NCBI GenBank assembly: GCA_028274465.1
Contig: CM051457.1
Location: 51,616,362 to 51,680,361, forward strand
Length of the DNA stretch: 64,000 bases
Reading direction: 5' to 3'
Origin: Plantago ovata
Taxonomy: Eukaryota > Streptophyta > Magnoliopsida > Lamiales > Plantaginaceae
Positions 21,901 through 31,543 of the stretch are shown here, in pieces. Below the pieces are notes generated by a model that was not told where the DNA came from, did not search any database, and saw only the letters and a program-made list of their open reading frames with translations. The first letter of the stretch is position 1. The number at the start of each line of letters is the position of its first letter. Made by a program: the position numbers and the translations under genes.

Positions 21901-24900
21901 GAAATTGGTGGATTTCACCCAAGTGTTTTTGAAGAGATACGAGGAGGATTCGACAAAGATCAATGCTCGTCTGGATCAATTGGAAGCTAGAGCTAGTAGA
22001 GAGCAAGGGAAGTTACATAGCAGCACTGTGGGGTCCATGTCGATCAACTTGGTGGGAGATCAACCAGTGGAAATCACCATTAAGCAAGTTGCTAAGTGCG
22101 AGTGTTACAAGGATGAAGAGCCTCCACTAGCCAAGGAAGAAGAGAAGGACCTTGGTACTGATGAGAGTGGAAAGAAGCAAGAGAATCCCGAGCCACTCCC
22201 TCAAAATTTCGATGTTAAGGTCGGAATTGGCGAACTTGAAGATGTCCGTGCCACACTAGACACGGGATCTTACTCCAACGTGCTTCCTTTGAATGTGTTT
22301 GAGAAGAGTAACCTTGGAGAACTATCTGACCATAGGGCTATTGTGCAACTGGCGGATGGATCCTTTGTGAGACCCGAAGGCGTTGTGAAAAATGTGTTGG
22401 TCAAGATTGGTGAAGCATCTGTATACACCAATTTTGTAGTTATGCCGGCGTCTGCACCTGGGACGGGGGATGTCATTCTCTTGGGACGAACGTTCTTGAC
22501 TAAGCTACGCTCCGTGATGGACATCTGTCAAAGAACTTGCACTATTGAAGTGGATGGCAAGCAACATGTGCTGCAAGCCATATCTGATCCACCTGATCCG
22601 CCTGATAATTCTTTCACCACTCACTACTGTGGTCTTGCAGCCTATATTCTTTCTTATTCACATGTTCGTGGCATGGAGAGGAGATCGATGAAGGGAAAGT
22701 CTAGCACCCGCAGAAAGAAGAAATAGGCGCGGACAGGAGTCGAGTCAAAGACTTTAAACAATGGCGCTATCCGGGAGGCAACCCGGAGATTTTATCGCTT
22801 TCTTTACCGCTTTAGATTTTATCTCACGAGTTTGATTGAGTATTATAGGTCACTTATACAAGCATTAGCTCTCATCTTGGATCCACTTTCGACGTTCGGG
22901 ACGAGCGACGACGTTCAGGTTTGGAGAGGAGGCTATCGCTGGTTATCTCTATACTTATCTTGCTTATGATAAACTCGTGAAATTTTTTGCATTTGCACAT
23001 TTACTGCTTTCCTAGGATAGTCTTGCATGTTTTATATGGAGTTTATTACCGAATTTTTTGAACTTTTTTATTGGGTAGATCAACTAACTATGCCATTAAT
23101 CGTATGCTTCATCTCTATGAATTTGTTTGAGGTTTTTCTCGCTTGGCTTGTCACATTTATGTATTGCACTTAGTTAAGCATGGTAGTCTCGACATCACTT
23201 AGTGGTGTTTTCTCTACTGCGGTTCACGAAGGCCTTTATAATAGGATGATGCATGTTAGGATCTTATGGTTGTTTTCCCGAGTAATTATGTACCTAAGAG
23301 GCAACAAGTCTTCACCATGTTTTGAGATTGCTAAATGCCTAGGAAGGAGGTAGTGTGAGGTTGTGTGATCCTTTGTTTATAACCTATTCTTCCGAATAGG
23401 TTTGGGTAGGGGGTTACACCATCATTAGACTTGTTTCTGTTTTTCATTTTCGTATCGTGAGTTTATTTTTCCTTTTCCGTGAATTTTGTACTCCAACCTA
23501 TTCTTTCGAATAGGTTTGGGAAAGTCGTGTGAGTCATTTTGTTTCTCTTTTTGTTATGCTACTGCTGGCTAGAAAAAAATCAAAAAAAAAGAGAAAATTC
23601 CAGAAAAAAGAGAAAAAGAAAAAAGAAAAGAAAAAGAATCTGGAAAGAAAAAAAAAAGAAAAGACCCCAAAAAAGCAAAAGAATGGTCCAAAAAAGAAAG
23701 CCAAATAGCAGTTTAGCAAAGTGTTGAGTCTTTTCCAATTTTTGTAATGTTCGTAATCGTGTTTTTCCTATTTTTTATCTTTTTGTCTTGAGTGTCACCT
23801 GTTCTAGACCACCCACGTCCTGCCATTTAGAAAGTGGTGAATAGCTTAAGACTTTACTTTAGAGATGGGTAGAATAGGGGAGTGTTATCTTTTATAGGGA
23901 ACCCTCCTTCGTTTGATGAGAGCCAGTACTGGTTCGACCTCTTTGAGGGAAAGTCTTAACATGGTGGAACAGCAGTAAGTCCTCAGTTTCATAGGCACAG
24001 GACAACCATTCGTATCTTAGCATGCTTCATTACGTCGTCACTGACTAGGTCCAGTAGAGAATGTTACGAGAGACTATCTTGTCTTGACATAAGTGCTTAT
24101 GTGGATGTGTATAAGTCAATCGAGGTATTCTTCAACCTATATTCATATTTTGATTTATATAGTTTTTGTTCATATGTTATTTGATAGATTCAGTAGATTA
24201 GTTCATTTTATTTGGCATGAGACTCCATTTTGTGTCTTGCATGTTTTTTGTATTAGAGTCAAGCTTAGTTGCTTGAGGACAAGCAAAGGTTCGGTTTGGG
24301 GAGTTTGATGAATGTGTATTTTACACTTTCATTCGAGTCTTTTTCACCTATTTAGCTATCCTCTATGTTAATTTAGCTATATTTTAGTGCATTTTATTAG
24401 AATAGTGTCACGTTTCCCTTTAGATTTTATTTTACAGGTTTTGGTTGAAATTCGAAGATTTCCGGGCAATTATATTGAAGTTGACAAGGAACTGGTGTTC
24501 CAGAAGCCTATTTGGAGTATCTGAAGGTTTCCGGATAGGATTTGTAGTCTAGGGGTCGAATCTGGAGGTTAGAAGGCCACTAGAAGTCACAAACCGAGTC
24601 CAAAAAGGGGAAGAAATCCAAAACCGCGTCGAAAACGCGGAATTCCGCGAAAAAAACGCCGGGCGAACCGCCGCAGAGGTGGGACGAACCGCCCCAAACC
24701 GGGCGAACCGCCGGGTGTCTGGGGCGAACCGCCCCACAATTATTCGAAGCCTATATATAGTTGCTCAGTTTTCTCCGAAAATCATATCTTTCCAAACCTA
24801 CTTTCTCACCTCTCTCTGTAGTTTTAGGTAGGGACTTCCCGGAGCCTGTTCTGGGGGTCCGTAGCTTAGGGGACTCTTTTCATAGCAGTTTGGAGCTCGT

Positions 24901-26398
24901 AGGATCGCAATCATCCGGAGATTGACAACCTTCGGTAACTTTGTATCTTACAGTTTTATTCTACTTATTTTATTATATTCTTTCAACATGTTTTCTTCTA
25001 TGATTTCTGTTGATTGCATGCCTATTATGAGTAGCTAAACTTATCATTGGTGGTAGTATGTGAATTCTTAGCGAAGGGAAGATAATCATGCTAATGGCTA
25101 TATCGCGCATTATACTCCGTGTCATTGCTTTATTTCGTTGATCAGGCACAACCTAAATTCTCGTATGTTGTATTAATTATTATGCACAATTGGACCCTCG
25201 TCGACCTATTCGCGAGTTTATCTTCGTAGTGTTGAATAATTACGGAACACATTAGGACAATAGCGATTGACTTGTCAGACCAGTTATCTTCGTAGTGCTT
25301 AATAATTGCAACAAGACACTAGATTGATTCAAAGATCTCTGTGCAAGACCGAGGAATTTATGCATGATTATCGACCCGTTATGTTAAGAAGGATCATACT
25401 ATCACCAATCTCCATTATCTGCTAGAAACCCCTTTGCTATCTGTTTGCTGTTTTTATATTCTAAATTAGATTTGATAAAGCTAGTTATAGTCCGGAGAGA
25501 ACGACACTCGAGTCATTCTACTACTACACTACGGTTTTCGTTGTAGTTGTGGATTGCCTTTGGCTAAATTACAAATATTATTTGCTGAATTCGGAACCGA
25601 CAAATCCGCGTTCATCAAGAACCTGGACGGATCAGTTATAGCGACCTTAGCATTGAAGCTAAGGTGATGATGAAATTTTGCATCTCCAACTTGATCCCTA
25701 GGAAGAATGACTCGTGGATTCAGCCCTACTACGCCGAGCTCCTCTACTGCCTGATAGACAGACATCAGATCGACATAGGGCAGATCATGTATGAGGAGTA
25801 CGAGCGCCACTGGGAAAAGAAGAGGAAGCCATTCATCTTCCCAAGCTTCATCACAGCCTACTGCAAGTATCATGGGGTCGAAGACATTGAGGAGGGGGAT
25901 TGCGAGGTCGCTTCCCTTTCACCCTCGACCATTGAGGTGCAGCTCAATAGGTATCAATTGAAGAACCCCACGGCTGCCGCTGCTGATGCAGGAGCACCTT
26001 ACCAGCTGAGTGATTCCGATCGTGAGGATGCTATGGAGGCCGATGTTGGCCAAGCCCCTATCCCAGATATCCCATTTGTCCATAGAGCACCGCATGCTCC
26101 ACCTCGAGCACCACAGGGATCTAGAGGATTTGACTTCTCTGAATTCCGTACCTACCTCGACGGCCGCTTCGACAGAATTGATGCCAACAACGCGGCCATG
26201 CGACAGGACATCGACAGGCACATTGTCCACCACAACCGCGATTGGGAGATATTCGAGGAGCATCGCCGAGAGGATAGGCAGCACATGTGGGAGCAGCAAC
26301 AGCTCATCCAGCAGCAGCATGAGGCTCTACGTCAGTCTAATGAGCTCATGAATGACATGTGGAGTGACTTTTATGGGGACTACCATCCCGATGATTAG
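18959..26398 (+). CDS. Element A ORF2, plant-transposon protein, split by element B
   Basis: The frame starts at ATG 18959 (MAPRSRRVGSSKKGKG, basic), runs to 19487, and continues in the same frame at 25623 once element B and one copy of its target duplication are removed. The total is 434 codons, ending TAG at 26398. PWTPEDISSFIHFG and FCISNLIPRKNDSW are typical of the 'putative plant transposon protein' domain found in Athila-like and related elements. The C-terminus has a Gln/Glu-rich coiled coil (HMWEQQQLIQQQHEALRQ). The biochemical function of the family is unknown to me. The frame is intact apart from the B insertion, in contrast to the broken gag of the same element. Confidence 0.75.
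19488..20799 (+). repeat. Element B 5' LTR
   Basis: 1312 bp, nearly identical to 24306-25617. GC motifs at 19841-19920 precede the TATA-like CCTATATATAG at about 19931. Confidence 0.95.
20803..20820 (+). other. Element B primer-binding site (tRNA-Asp)
   Basis: TGGCGCCGCTGCCGGGGA, one mismatch from the tRNA-Asp-complementary site of element A. Confidence 0.8.
20954..22726 (+). CDS. Element B gag-protease ORF
   Basis: Open from ATG 20954 (MARPLLKSWVQPNKALMRG) to TAG, 590 residues. It lacks the ~55-residue N-terminal extension of element C. In order it has a retrotransposon gag domain (about residues 80-175, with FMEKYFPHTLTTALKA and CPHHGF), a zinc knuckle CRVCKNYGHGPHMC (C-X2-C-X4-H-X4-C, about residue 267), an acidic linker, and a retropepsin-like aspartic protease with LDTGSYSNVLP (about residue 435) and VILLGRTFL. 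The protein should assemble particles and process itself. The stop is followed directly by non-coding sequence with no pol frame. This intact copy could supply gag for related elements. Confidence 0.88.
   Translation: MARPLLKSWVQPNKALMRGPTIVLSAATRDLEIKSCMYQQLPRFYGLAREDVMGYLNDIDDFINNRPRPGAGITDDELRMKVFAMGLGDKAKAWLGSLEAGSLDTWDKVYSAFMEKYFPHTLTTALKAQITGFKQDYNETIYTAFERFKDLMHKCPHHGFGLPDLVQHFYNGLTYESQQVVDFQCRGTIWEETAEDVWACFERLAKGSQSKDPRAMVRRRGPEAPPNQEIPMHEVNGVSGDRFKGFTNQMRQALSGLIGTSLSNEVCRVCKNYGHGPHMCRSDLAREDVHLGNRSNRTPKDEASTSKSATLLDNLQKLVDFTQVFLKRYEEDSTKINARLDQLEARASREQGKLHSSTVGSMSINLVGDQPVEITIKQVAKCECYKDEEPPLAKEEEKDLGTDESGKKQENPEPLPQNFDVKVGIGELEDVRATLDTGSYSNVLPLNVFEKSNLGELSDHRAIVQLADGSFVRPEGVVKNVLVKIGEASVYTNFVVMPASAPGTGDVILLGRTFLTKLRSVMDICQRTCTIEVDGKQHVLQAISDPPDPPDNSFTTHYCGLAAYILSYSHVRGMERRSMKGKSSTRRKKK
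22771..22786 (+). other. Post-gag hairpin, element B
   Basis: Same CCGGG-AGGCAA-CCCGG stem-loop as in element A. Confidence 0.6.
22816..23380 (+). other. Element B non-coding 3' region
   Basis: About 165 bp unique to B, followed by sequence shared with A (about 26590-27010) and C (about 35800-36220). No coding potential seen. Confidence 0.6.
23381..23516 (+). repeat. Paired hairpins, element B 3' region
   Basis: Two perfect 9-bp stem-loops, AACCTATTC-TTCC-GAATAGGTT at 23381-23402 and AACCTATTC-TTTC-GAATAGGTT at 23495-23516, about 110 bp apart. Both are retained in A (about 27017 and 27127) and C (about 36222 and 36336). Confidence 0.7.
23570..24305 (+). other. Element B 3' untranslated region and polypurine tract
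   Basis: A long A/G-rich stretch at 23570-23705 is followed by non-coding sequence shared by all three elements. The sequence GGTTTGGGGAGTT directly before the 3' LTR at 24306 is the polypurine tract. Apparent Lys-rich ORFs here are artefacts of the A-rich run. Confidence 0.65.
24306..25617 (+). repeat. Element B 3' LTR
   Basis: Second copy of the B LTR, ending TTCATCA, followed by the target duplication AGAAC. Confidence 0.95.
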
Positions 26399-27931
26399 TC
26401 CTTTCACATGTCCACTCTCAGCCAACCGAGGCCAAACCGTTCGGTAACATCTAGTATCACTTCTTATTACTCATTCTCTCTTGCTAGGGGCTAGCTTAAG
26501 AATCGTAAGGGGGATGGGATGTGAACCGTGATGTTAGGTATTGTTTGGCTTTGTGTTGATTAGTATCTTGTTCTTTGTTTGCATTTGCATTTGCACGTTT
26601 ACTGCTTTCTTAGATTTTTAGGTTGCATTTCACTACATTCATCCTAGGATAGTCTTGAATATTTTATATGGAGTTTATTGCCGAATTTTTTGAACTTTTT
26701 TATTGGGTAGATCAAACAACTATGCCATTAATCGTATGCTTCATCTCTATGAATTTGTTTGAGGTTTTTCTTGCTTGGCTTGTCACATTTATGTATTTTA
26801 CTTAGTTAAGCATGGTAGTCTCGACATCACTTAGTGGTGTTTTCTCTACTGCGGTTCACGAAGGCCTTTATAATAGGATGATGCATATTAGGGTCTTATG
26901 GTTGTCTTCCCGAGTAATTATGTACCTAGGAGGCAACAAGTCTTCACCATGCTTTGAGATTGCTAAATGCCTAGGAAGGAGGTAGTGTGAGGTTGTGTGA
27001 TCCTTTGTTTATAACCTATTCTTCCGAATAGGTTTGGGGAGGGGGTTACACCATCATTAGACTTGTTTCTGTTTTTCATTTTCGTATCGTGAGTTTATTT
27101 TTCCTTTTCCGTGAATTTTGTACTCCAACCTATTCTTTCGAATAGGTTTGGGGAAGTCGTGTGAGTCATTTTGTTTCTCTTTTTGTTATGCTACTGCTGG
27201 CTAGAAAAAATCGAAAAAAAAAGAGAGAAAAAATTCTAGAAAAAGAAAAAAGAAAAGAAAAAGAATCTGGAAAGAAAAAAAAGATAAGACCCCAAAAAAA
27301 GCAAAGAAGGGTCCAAAAAAGAAAGCCAAATAGCAGTTTAACAAAGTGTTGTGTTTTTTCCAATTCTTGTAATGTTCGTAATCGTGTTTTTCTATTTTTT
27401 ATCTTTTTTGTCTTGAGTGTCATCTGTTCTAGACCACCCTCGTCCTGCCATTCAGGAAGTGGTGAATAGCTTAAGACTTTACTTAAGAGATGGATAGAAT
27501 AGGGGAGTGTTATCTTTTATAGGGAACCCTCCTTCGTTTAATGAGAGTCAGTACAGGTTCGACCTCTTTTGAGGGAAAGTCTTAACATGGTGAACAGTAG
27601 TAAGTCCTCAGTTTTATAGGCACGGGGCAACCATTCGTATCTTAGCATGCTTCATTACGTCGTCACTGACTAGGTCCAGGTAGAGAATGTTACGAGAGAC
27701 TATCTTGTCTTGACATAAGTGCTTATGTGGATGTGTATAAGTCAATCGAGGTATTCTTCAACCTATATTCATGCTTTGTTTCATTTGGTTTTTGTTCATA
27801 TGTTTTTTGATAGATTCAGTAGATTAGTTCATTTTATTTGGCATGAGACTCCATTTTGTGTCTTGCATGTTCTTTGCATTAGAGTCTAGCTTAGTTGCTT
27901 GAGGACAAGCAAAGGTTCGATTTGGGGAGTT
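26399..27931 (+). other. Element A 3' untranslated region
   Basis: Non-coding sequence after ORF2, with the paired hairpins (about 27017 and 27127), an A/G-rich stretch (27200-27330) and the polypurine tract GATTTGGGGAGTT before the 3' LTR. Confidence 0.65.
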
Positions 27932-29244
27932 TGATGAATGTGTATTTTACACTTTCATTCGAGTCTTTTTCACCTATTTTAGCTATCCTCTATGTTAATT
28001 TAGCTATATTTTAATGCATTTTATTAGATTAGTGTCACGTTTCCCTTTAGATTTTATTTTACAGGTTTTGGTTGAAATTCGAGGATTTCGGGGCAATTAT
28101 GTTGAAGTTGACAAGGAATTGGTGTTCCAGAAGCCTATTTGGAGTATCTGAAGGTTTCCGGATAGGATTTGGAGTCTAGGGGCCGAATCTGGAGCTTAGA
28201 AGGTCACTAGAAGTCAGAAACCGAGTCCGAAAAGGGGAAGAAATCCAAAAACGCGTCGAAAATGCGGAATTCCGCGAAAAAGTCTCCGGGCGAACCGCCG
28301 CAGAGGTGGGGCGAACCGCCCCACACCGTGCGAACCGCCGGGTGTGTGGGGCGAACCGCCCCACAATAATTCGAAGCCTATATATAGTTGCTCAGTTTTC
28401 TCCGAAAATCATATCTTTCCAAACCTACTTTCTCACCTCTCTCTGTAGTTTTAGGTAGGGACTTCCCAGAGCCTGTTCTGGGGGTCCGTAGCTTAGGGGA
28501 CTCTTTTTCATAGCAGTTTGGAGCTCGTAGGATCGCAATCATCCGGAGATTGACAACCATCGGTAACTTTGTATCTTACAGTTTTATTCTACTTATTTTA
28601 TTATATTCTTTCAACATGTTTTCTTCTATGATTTCTGTTGATTGCATGCCTATTATGAGTAGCTAAACTTATCATTGGTGGTAGTATGTGAATTCTTAGC
28701 GAAGGGAAGATAATCATGCTAATGGCTATATCGCGCATTATACTCCGTGTCATTGCTTTATTTCGTTGATCAGGCACAGCCTAAATTCTCGTATGTTGTA
28801 TTAATTATTATGCACAATTGGACCCTCGTCGACCTATTCGCGAGTTTATCTTCGTAGTTTTGAATAATTACGGAACACATTAGGACAATAGCGATTGACT
28901 TGTCAGACCAGTTATCTTCGTAGTGCTTAATAATTGCAACTGGACACTAGATTGATTCAAAGATCTCTATGCAAGACCGAGGAATTTATGCATGATTATC
29001 GACCCGTTATGTTAAGAAGGATCATACTATCACCAATCTCCATTATCTGCTAGAAACCCTTTTTGCTATCTGTCTGCTGTTTTATATTCTCTTGTTAAAT
29101 AGATAAAGCTAGTTATAGTCCTGAGAGAACGACACTCGAGTCATTCTACTGCTACACTACGGTTTTCGTTGTAGTTGTGGATTTCCTTTGGCTTAATTAC
29201 AAATTTATTTGATTAATTAGAATCTGACAAATTCCGGTTCATCA
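27932..29244 (+). repeat. Element A 3' LTR
   Basis: 1313 bp, ending TTCATCA, followed by target duplication CTGAG. GC motifs lie at 28287-28363 and a TATA-like box near 28378. Confidence 0.93.
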
Positions 29245-30131
29245 CTGAGCCTGCACCTCGAATAAACTCCTTATCTCCTCATCCTTCGCCCGCAACTGAA
29301 GTTGGAAGCCACGATCTCTAGCGGCAGATGATGAAGATGACGTGGTATGTGATGAAGAGCTACCACGGGCACGAGCCAACCTCGAGCCCACATCAGGGCG
29401 GGATGCTGCACTTCCCAGTCCCAAGTGACGACCCTTCTCGTTTGGAGGATTCACCTCGAGGAAAATGGCATTCATTTCCTCAACAGTGAGATCCTGATCA
29501 CGAATCCTCGAATCGTAGGCCGTCTGAAATGATAAAACAAGAGTGCAAGGTGTTAGTTATATTGTTAATTAGTTACAAAATCATCCATATTTAATAAACA
29601 CATGTATTGTTGAACTCACCGCAATTGTTCTGGCTTCATCACACAACCAATCTCTGTTCTTGCCCTTCTGAGATCTCGAGAACAAGGTGAAGAGGAGATT
29701 TTCTTTCTCCTTCAACTGAATGACACATGAAAACATCATATACTTAGTTTCAAAGTTCGAAGTAAATAACAAGTATAAGAATGATGATAAAATGAAAAAG
29801 TTAATGCACTTACCTTCTGCCTCATATGTGTTGTGGCGATCGACTCAAATCCAAAACGGTGTGTCACCAGGGTCCTGGTCCCATCAGTCGGCTGCACCTT
29901 CCTGTTCTCACTGTTCTGCTCAGCCTGCGCGAGGACCTTCGGTTCAGGCCAGTGTAACGTCCAATCCCTCCAAATTCAATCTCCCACCCAGAAGGGTTTT
30001 GGCTGCCCCTTGTTCCACGCCTCCTTCAGATTATGAATCGTGTTCTTGTAAATGGCACTACCATGAGAGTTGAAGGTCCACCAGAGATCCCACATCAACT
30101 TTTTCGGCATGAAAAATTCTTTCTACACAAT
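29245..30131 (-). pseudogene. CACTA-2 TNPA-like gene, middle exons
   Basis: Three exons parallel CACTA-1. About 30131-29815 has FMPKKLMWDLWWTFNSHG and THRFGFESIATTHMRQK. About 29715-29620 has LLFTLFSRSQKGKNRDW. About 29525-29245 has EEMNAIFLEVNPPNEKG, ending EVQAQ where element A interrupts it. The Trp codon that is TAG in CACTA-1 is intact here. Upstream exons are missing to the right because of element C and the later deletion, so the gene cannot be expressed as a whole. Confidence 0.75.
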
Positions 30132-31402
30132 TGATGAATGTGTATTTTACACTTTCATTTGAGTCTTTTTCACCTATTTTAGCTATCCTCTATGTTAATT
30201 TAGCTATATTTTAGTGCATTTTATTAGAATAGTGTCACGTTTCCCTTTAGATTTTATTTTACAGGTTTTGGTTGAAAAACGAGGATTTCAGGGCAATTAT
30301 ATTGAAGTTGACAAGGAATTGGTGTTCCAGAAGCCTATTTGGAGTATCTGAAGGTTTTTGGATAGGATTTGGAGTCTAGGGGTCGAATCTGGAGGTTTGA
30401 AGGCTGCTAGAAGTCAGAAACCGAGTCCGAAAAGGGGAAGAAATCCAAAAACGCGTCGAAAACGTGGAATTCCGCGAAATTAACTCCCGGGCGAATCGCC
30501 CGGGACGTGGGGCAAATCGCCCCACACTATTTCGAGGCCTATATATAGTTGCTCAGTTTTTCTCCGAATTTCATACTTTTCCAGACCTATTCTCTCACCT
30601 CTCTCTGTAGTTTTAGGTAGGAACTTCCCAGAGCCTGTTCTGGGGGTTCGTAGCTTAGGAGATACTTTTCATAGCAGATTGGAGCTTGTAAGATCGCGAT
30701 TCTTCAGAGACTGACAACATTCGGTAACATTGTATCTTACGGTTTATTCTACTTATTTTTATATATCTTTCAACATGTTTTCTTCTATGATTTCTGTTGA
30801 TTGCATGACAACTATGAGTAGCTAAACTTATCGTTGGTGGTAGTATGTGAATTCTTAGCGAAGGGTTGATAATCATGCTAATGGCTATAGCGCGCATTAT
30901 ACTCCATGTTATTGCTTTATTTCATTGATCAGGCTCAGCCTATATTTTCGTATGTTGATTAATTATTATGCACAACTGGACCCTCGTCGACCTGTGCACA
31001 TCTATATCTTCGTAGTGTTGAATAATTACGGAACACAATTGGACAATAGTGTTGACCTGTCAGTATCTTTATCTTCGTAGTGTTTAATGAATGCAACAGG
31101 ACAATTGATTGATCATAGATCTTGATGCAAAACCGAGGAATTTACGCATGATTATTAACCCGTTATGCATTGAAGGACCATACTATCACCAATCTCCATT
31201 ATCTGTTAGAAAAATCTTTGCTATTTCGTCTGCTGTTTTATATTCTAAGTTAGATTTGATAAAGCTAGTTATAGTCCTTATAGAAAGACACTCGAGGTCA
31301 TTCTACTGCTACACTACGGTTTTCGTTGTAGTCGTGAATTGCCTTTGGCTAAATAACAAATTTATTTGATTGAATCGGGACCCGACAAATCTCGGTTCAT
31401 CA
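30132..31402 (+). repeat. Element C 5' LTR
   Basis: 1271 bp, TGATGAA...TTCATCA. It has a shorter GC block (30487-30528, GGGCGAATCGCC type) and CCTATATATAG near 30540. Confidence 0.92.
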
Positions 31403-31405
31403 AAT

Positions 31406-31422
31406 TGGCGCGTTGTCGGGGA
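31406..31422 (+). other. Element C primer-binding site (degenerate tRNA-Asp type)
   Basis: TGGCGCGTTGTCGGGGA, a one-base deletion and one mismatch relative to the element A site. Confidence 0.7.
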
Positions 31423-31543
31423 CTATACTCCTTTTTTCTGTTTTTGTTTATATTTTCAGCATTCAATTCCTAATTCTATTAGTTTTAGTTTTCCTTTTTA
31501 ATCTCTCTCTGATACTACTTTCCTAGTCTGTTACAGATAGTGT

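Larger units (their letters stand above)
19488..25617 (+). mobile_element. Athila-like gypsy retrotransposon B, RT-less and without ORF2
   Basis: LTRs at 19488-20799 and 24306-25617, with target duplication AGAAC at 19483-19487 and 25618-25622. It is inserted within ORF2 of element A. It has an intact gag-protease ORF, then only about 160 bp of sequence not shared with A or C (about 22816-22980), then the common 3' region with hairpins and polypurine tract. The ORF2 cassette is absent. No reverse transcriptase, integrase or RNase H. At 6.1 kb it is the most compact of the three and the youngest by nesting. Confidence 0.95.
14233..29244 (+). mobile_element. Athila-like gypsy retrotransposon A, RT-less
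   Basis: LTRs at 14233-15543 and 27932-29244 (both TGATGAA...TTCATCA), with the 5-bp duplication CTGAG at 14228-14232 and 29245-29249. The primer-binding site matches the 3' end of tRNA-Asp. Contents in order are a broken gag-protease gene, a GC-rich motif region, a leader with an intron, a second ORF, a 3' region with conserved hairpins, and a polypurine tract. No reverse transcriptase, RNase H or integrase is present, so the element must be mobilised in trans. The LTRs differ by roughly 1-2% by eye. Element B is inserted in the second ORF; without B, A is about 8.9 kb. Confidence 0.93.

Noticed and set aside
23534-23727. Lys- or Phe-rich ORFs in the A/G-rich run of element B (also 27166-27469 and 36328-36525)
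   Set aside because: Low-complexity purine run in a non-coding 3' region, present in all three elements.
31109-31369. 86-codon ORF in the LTR of element C
   Set aside because: Lies wholly in LTR sequence and is broken in the A and B LTRs.
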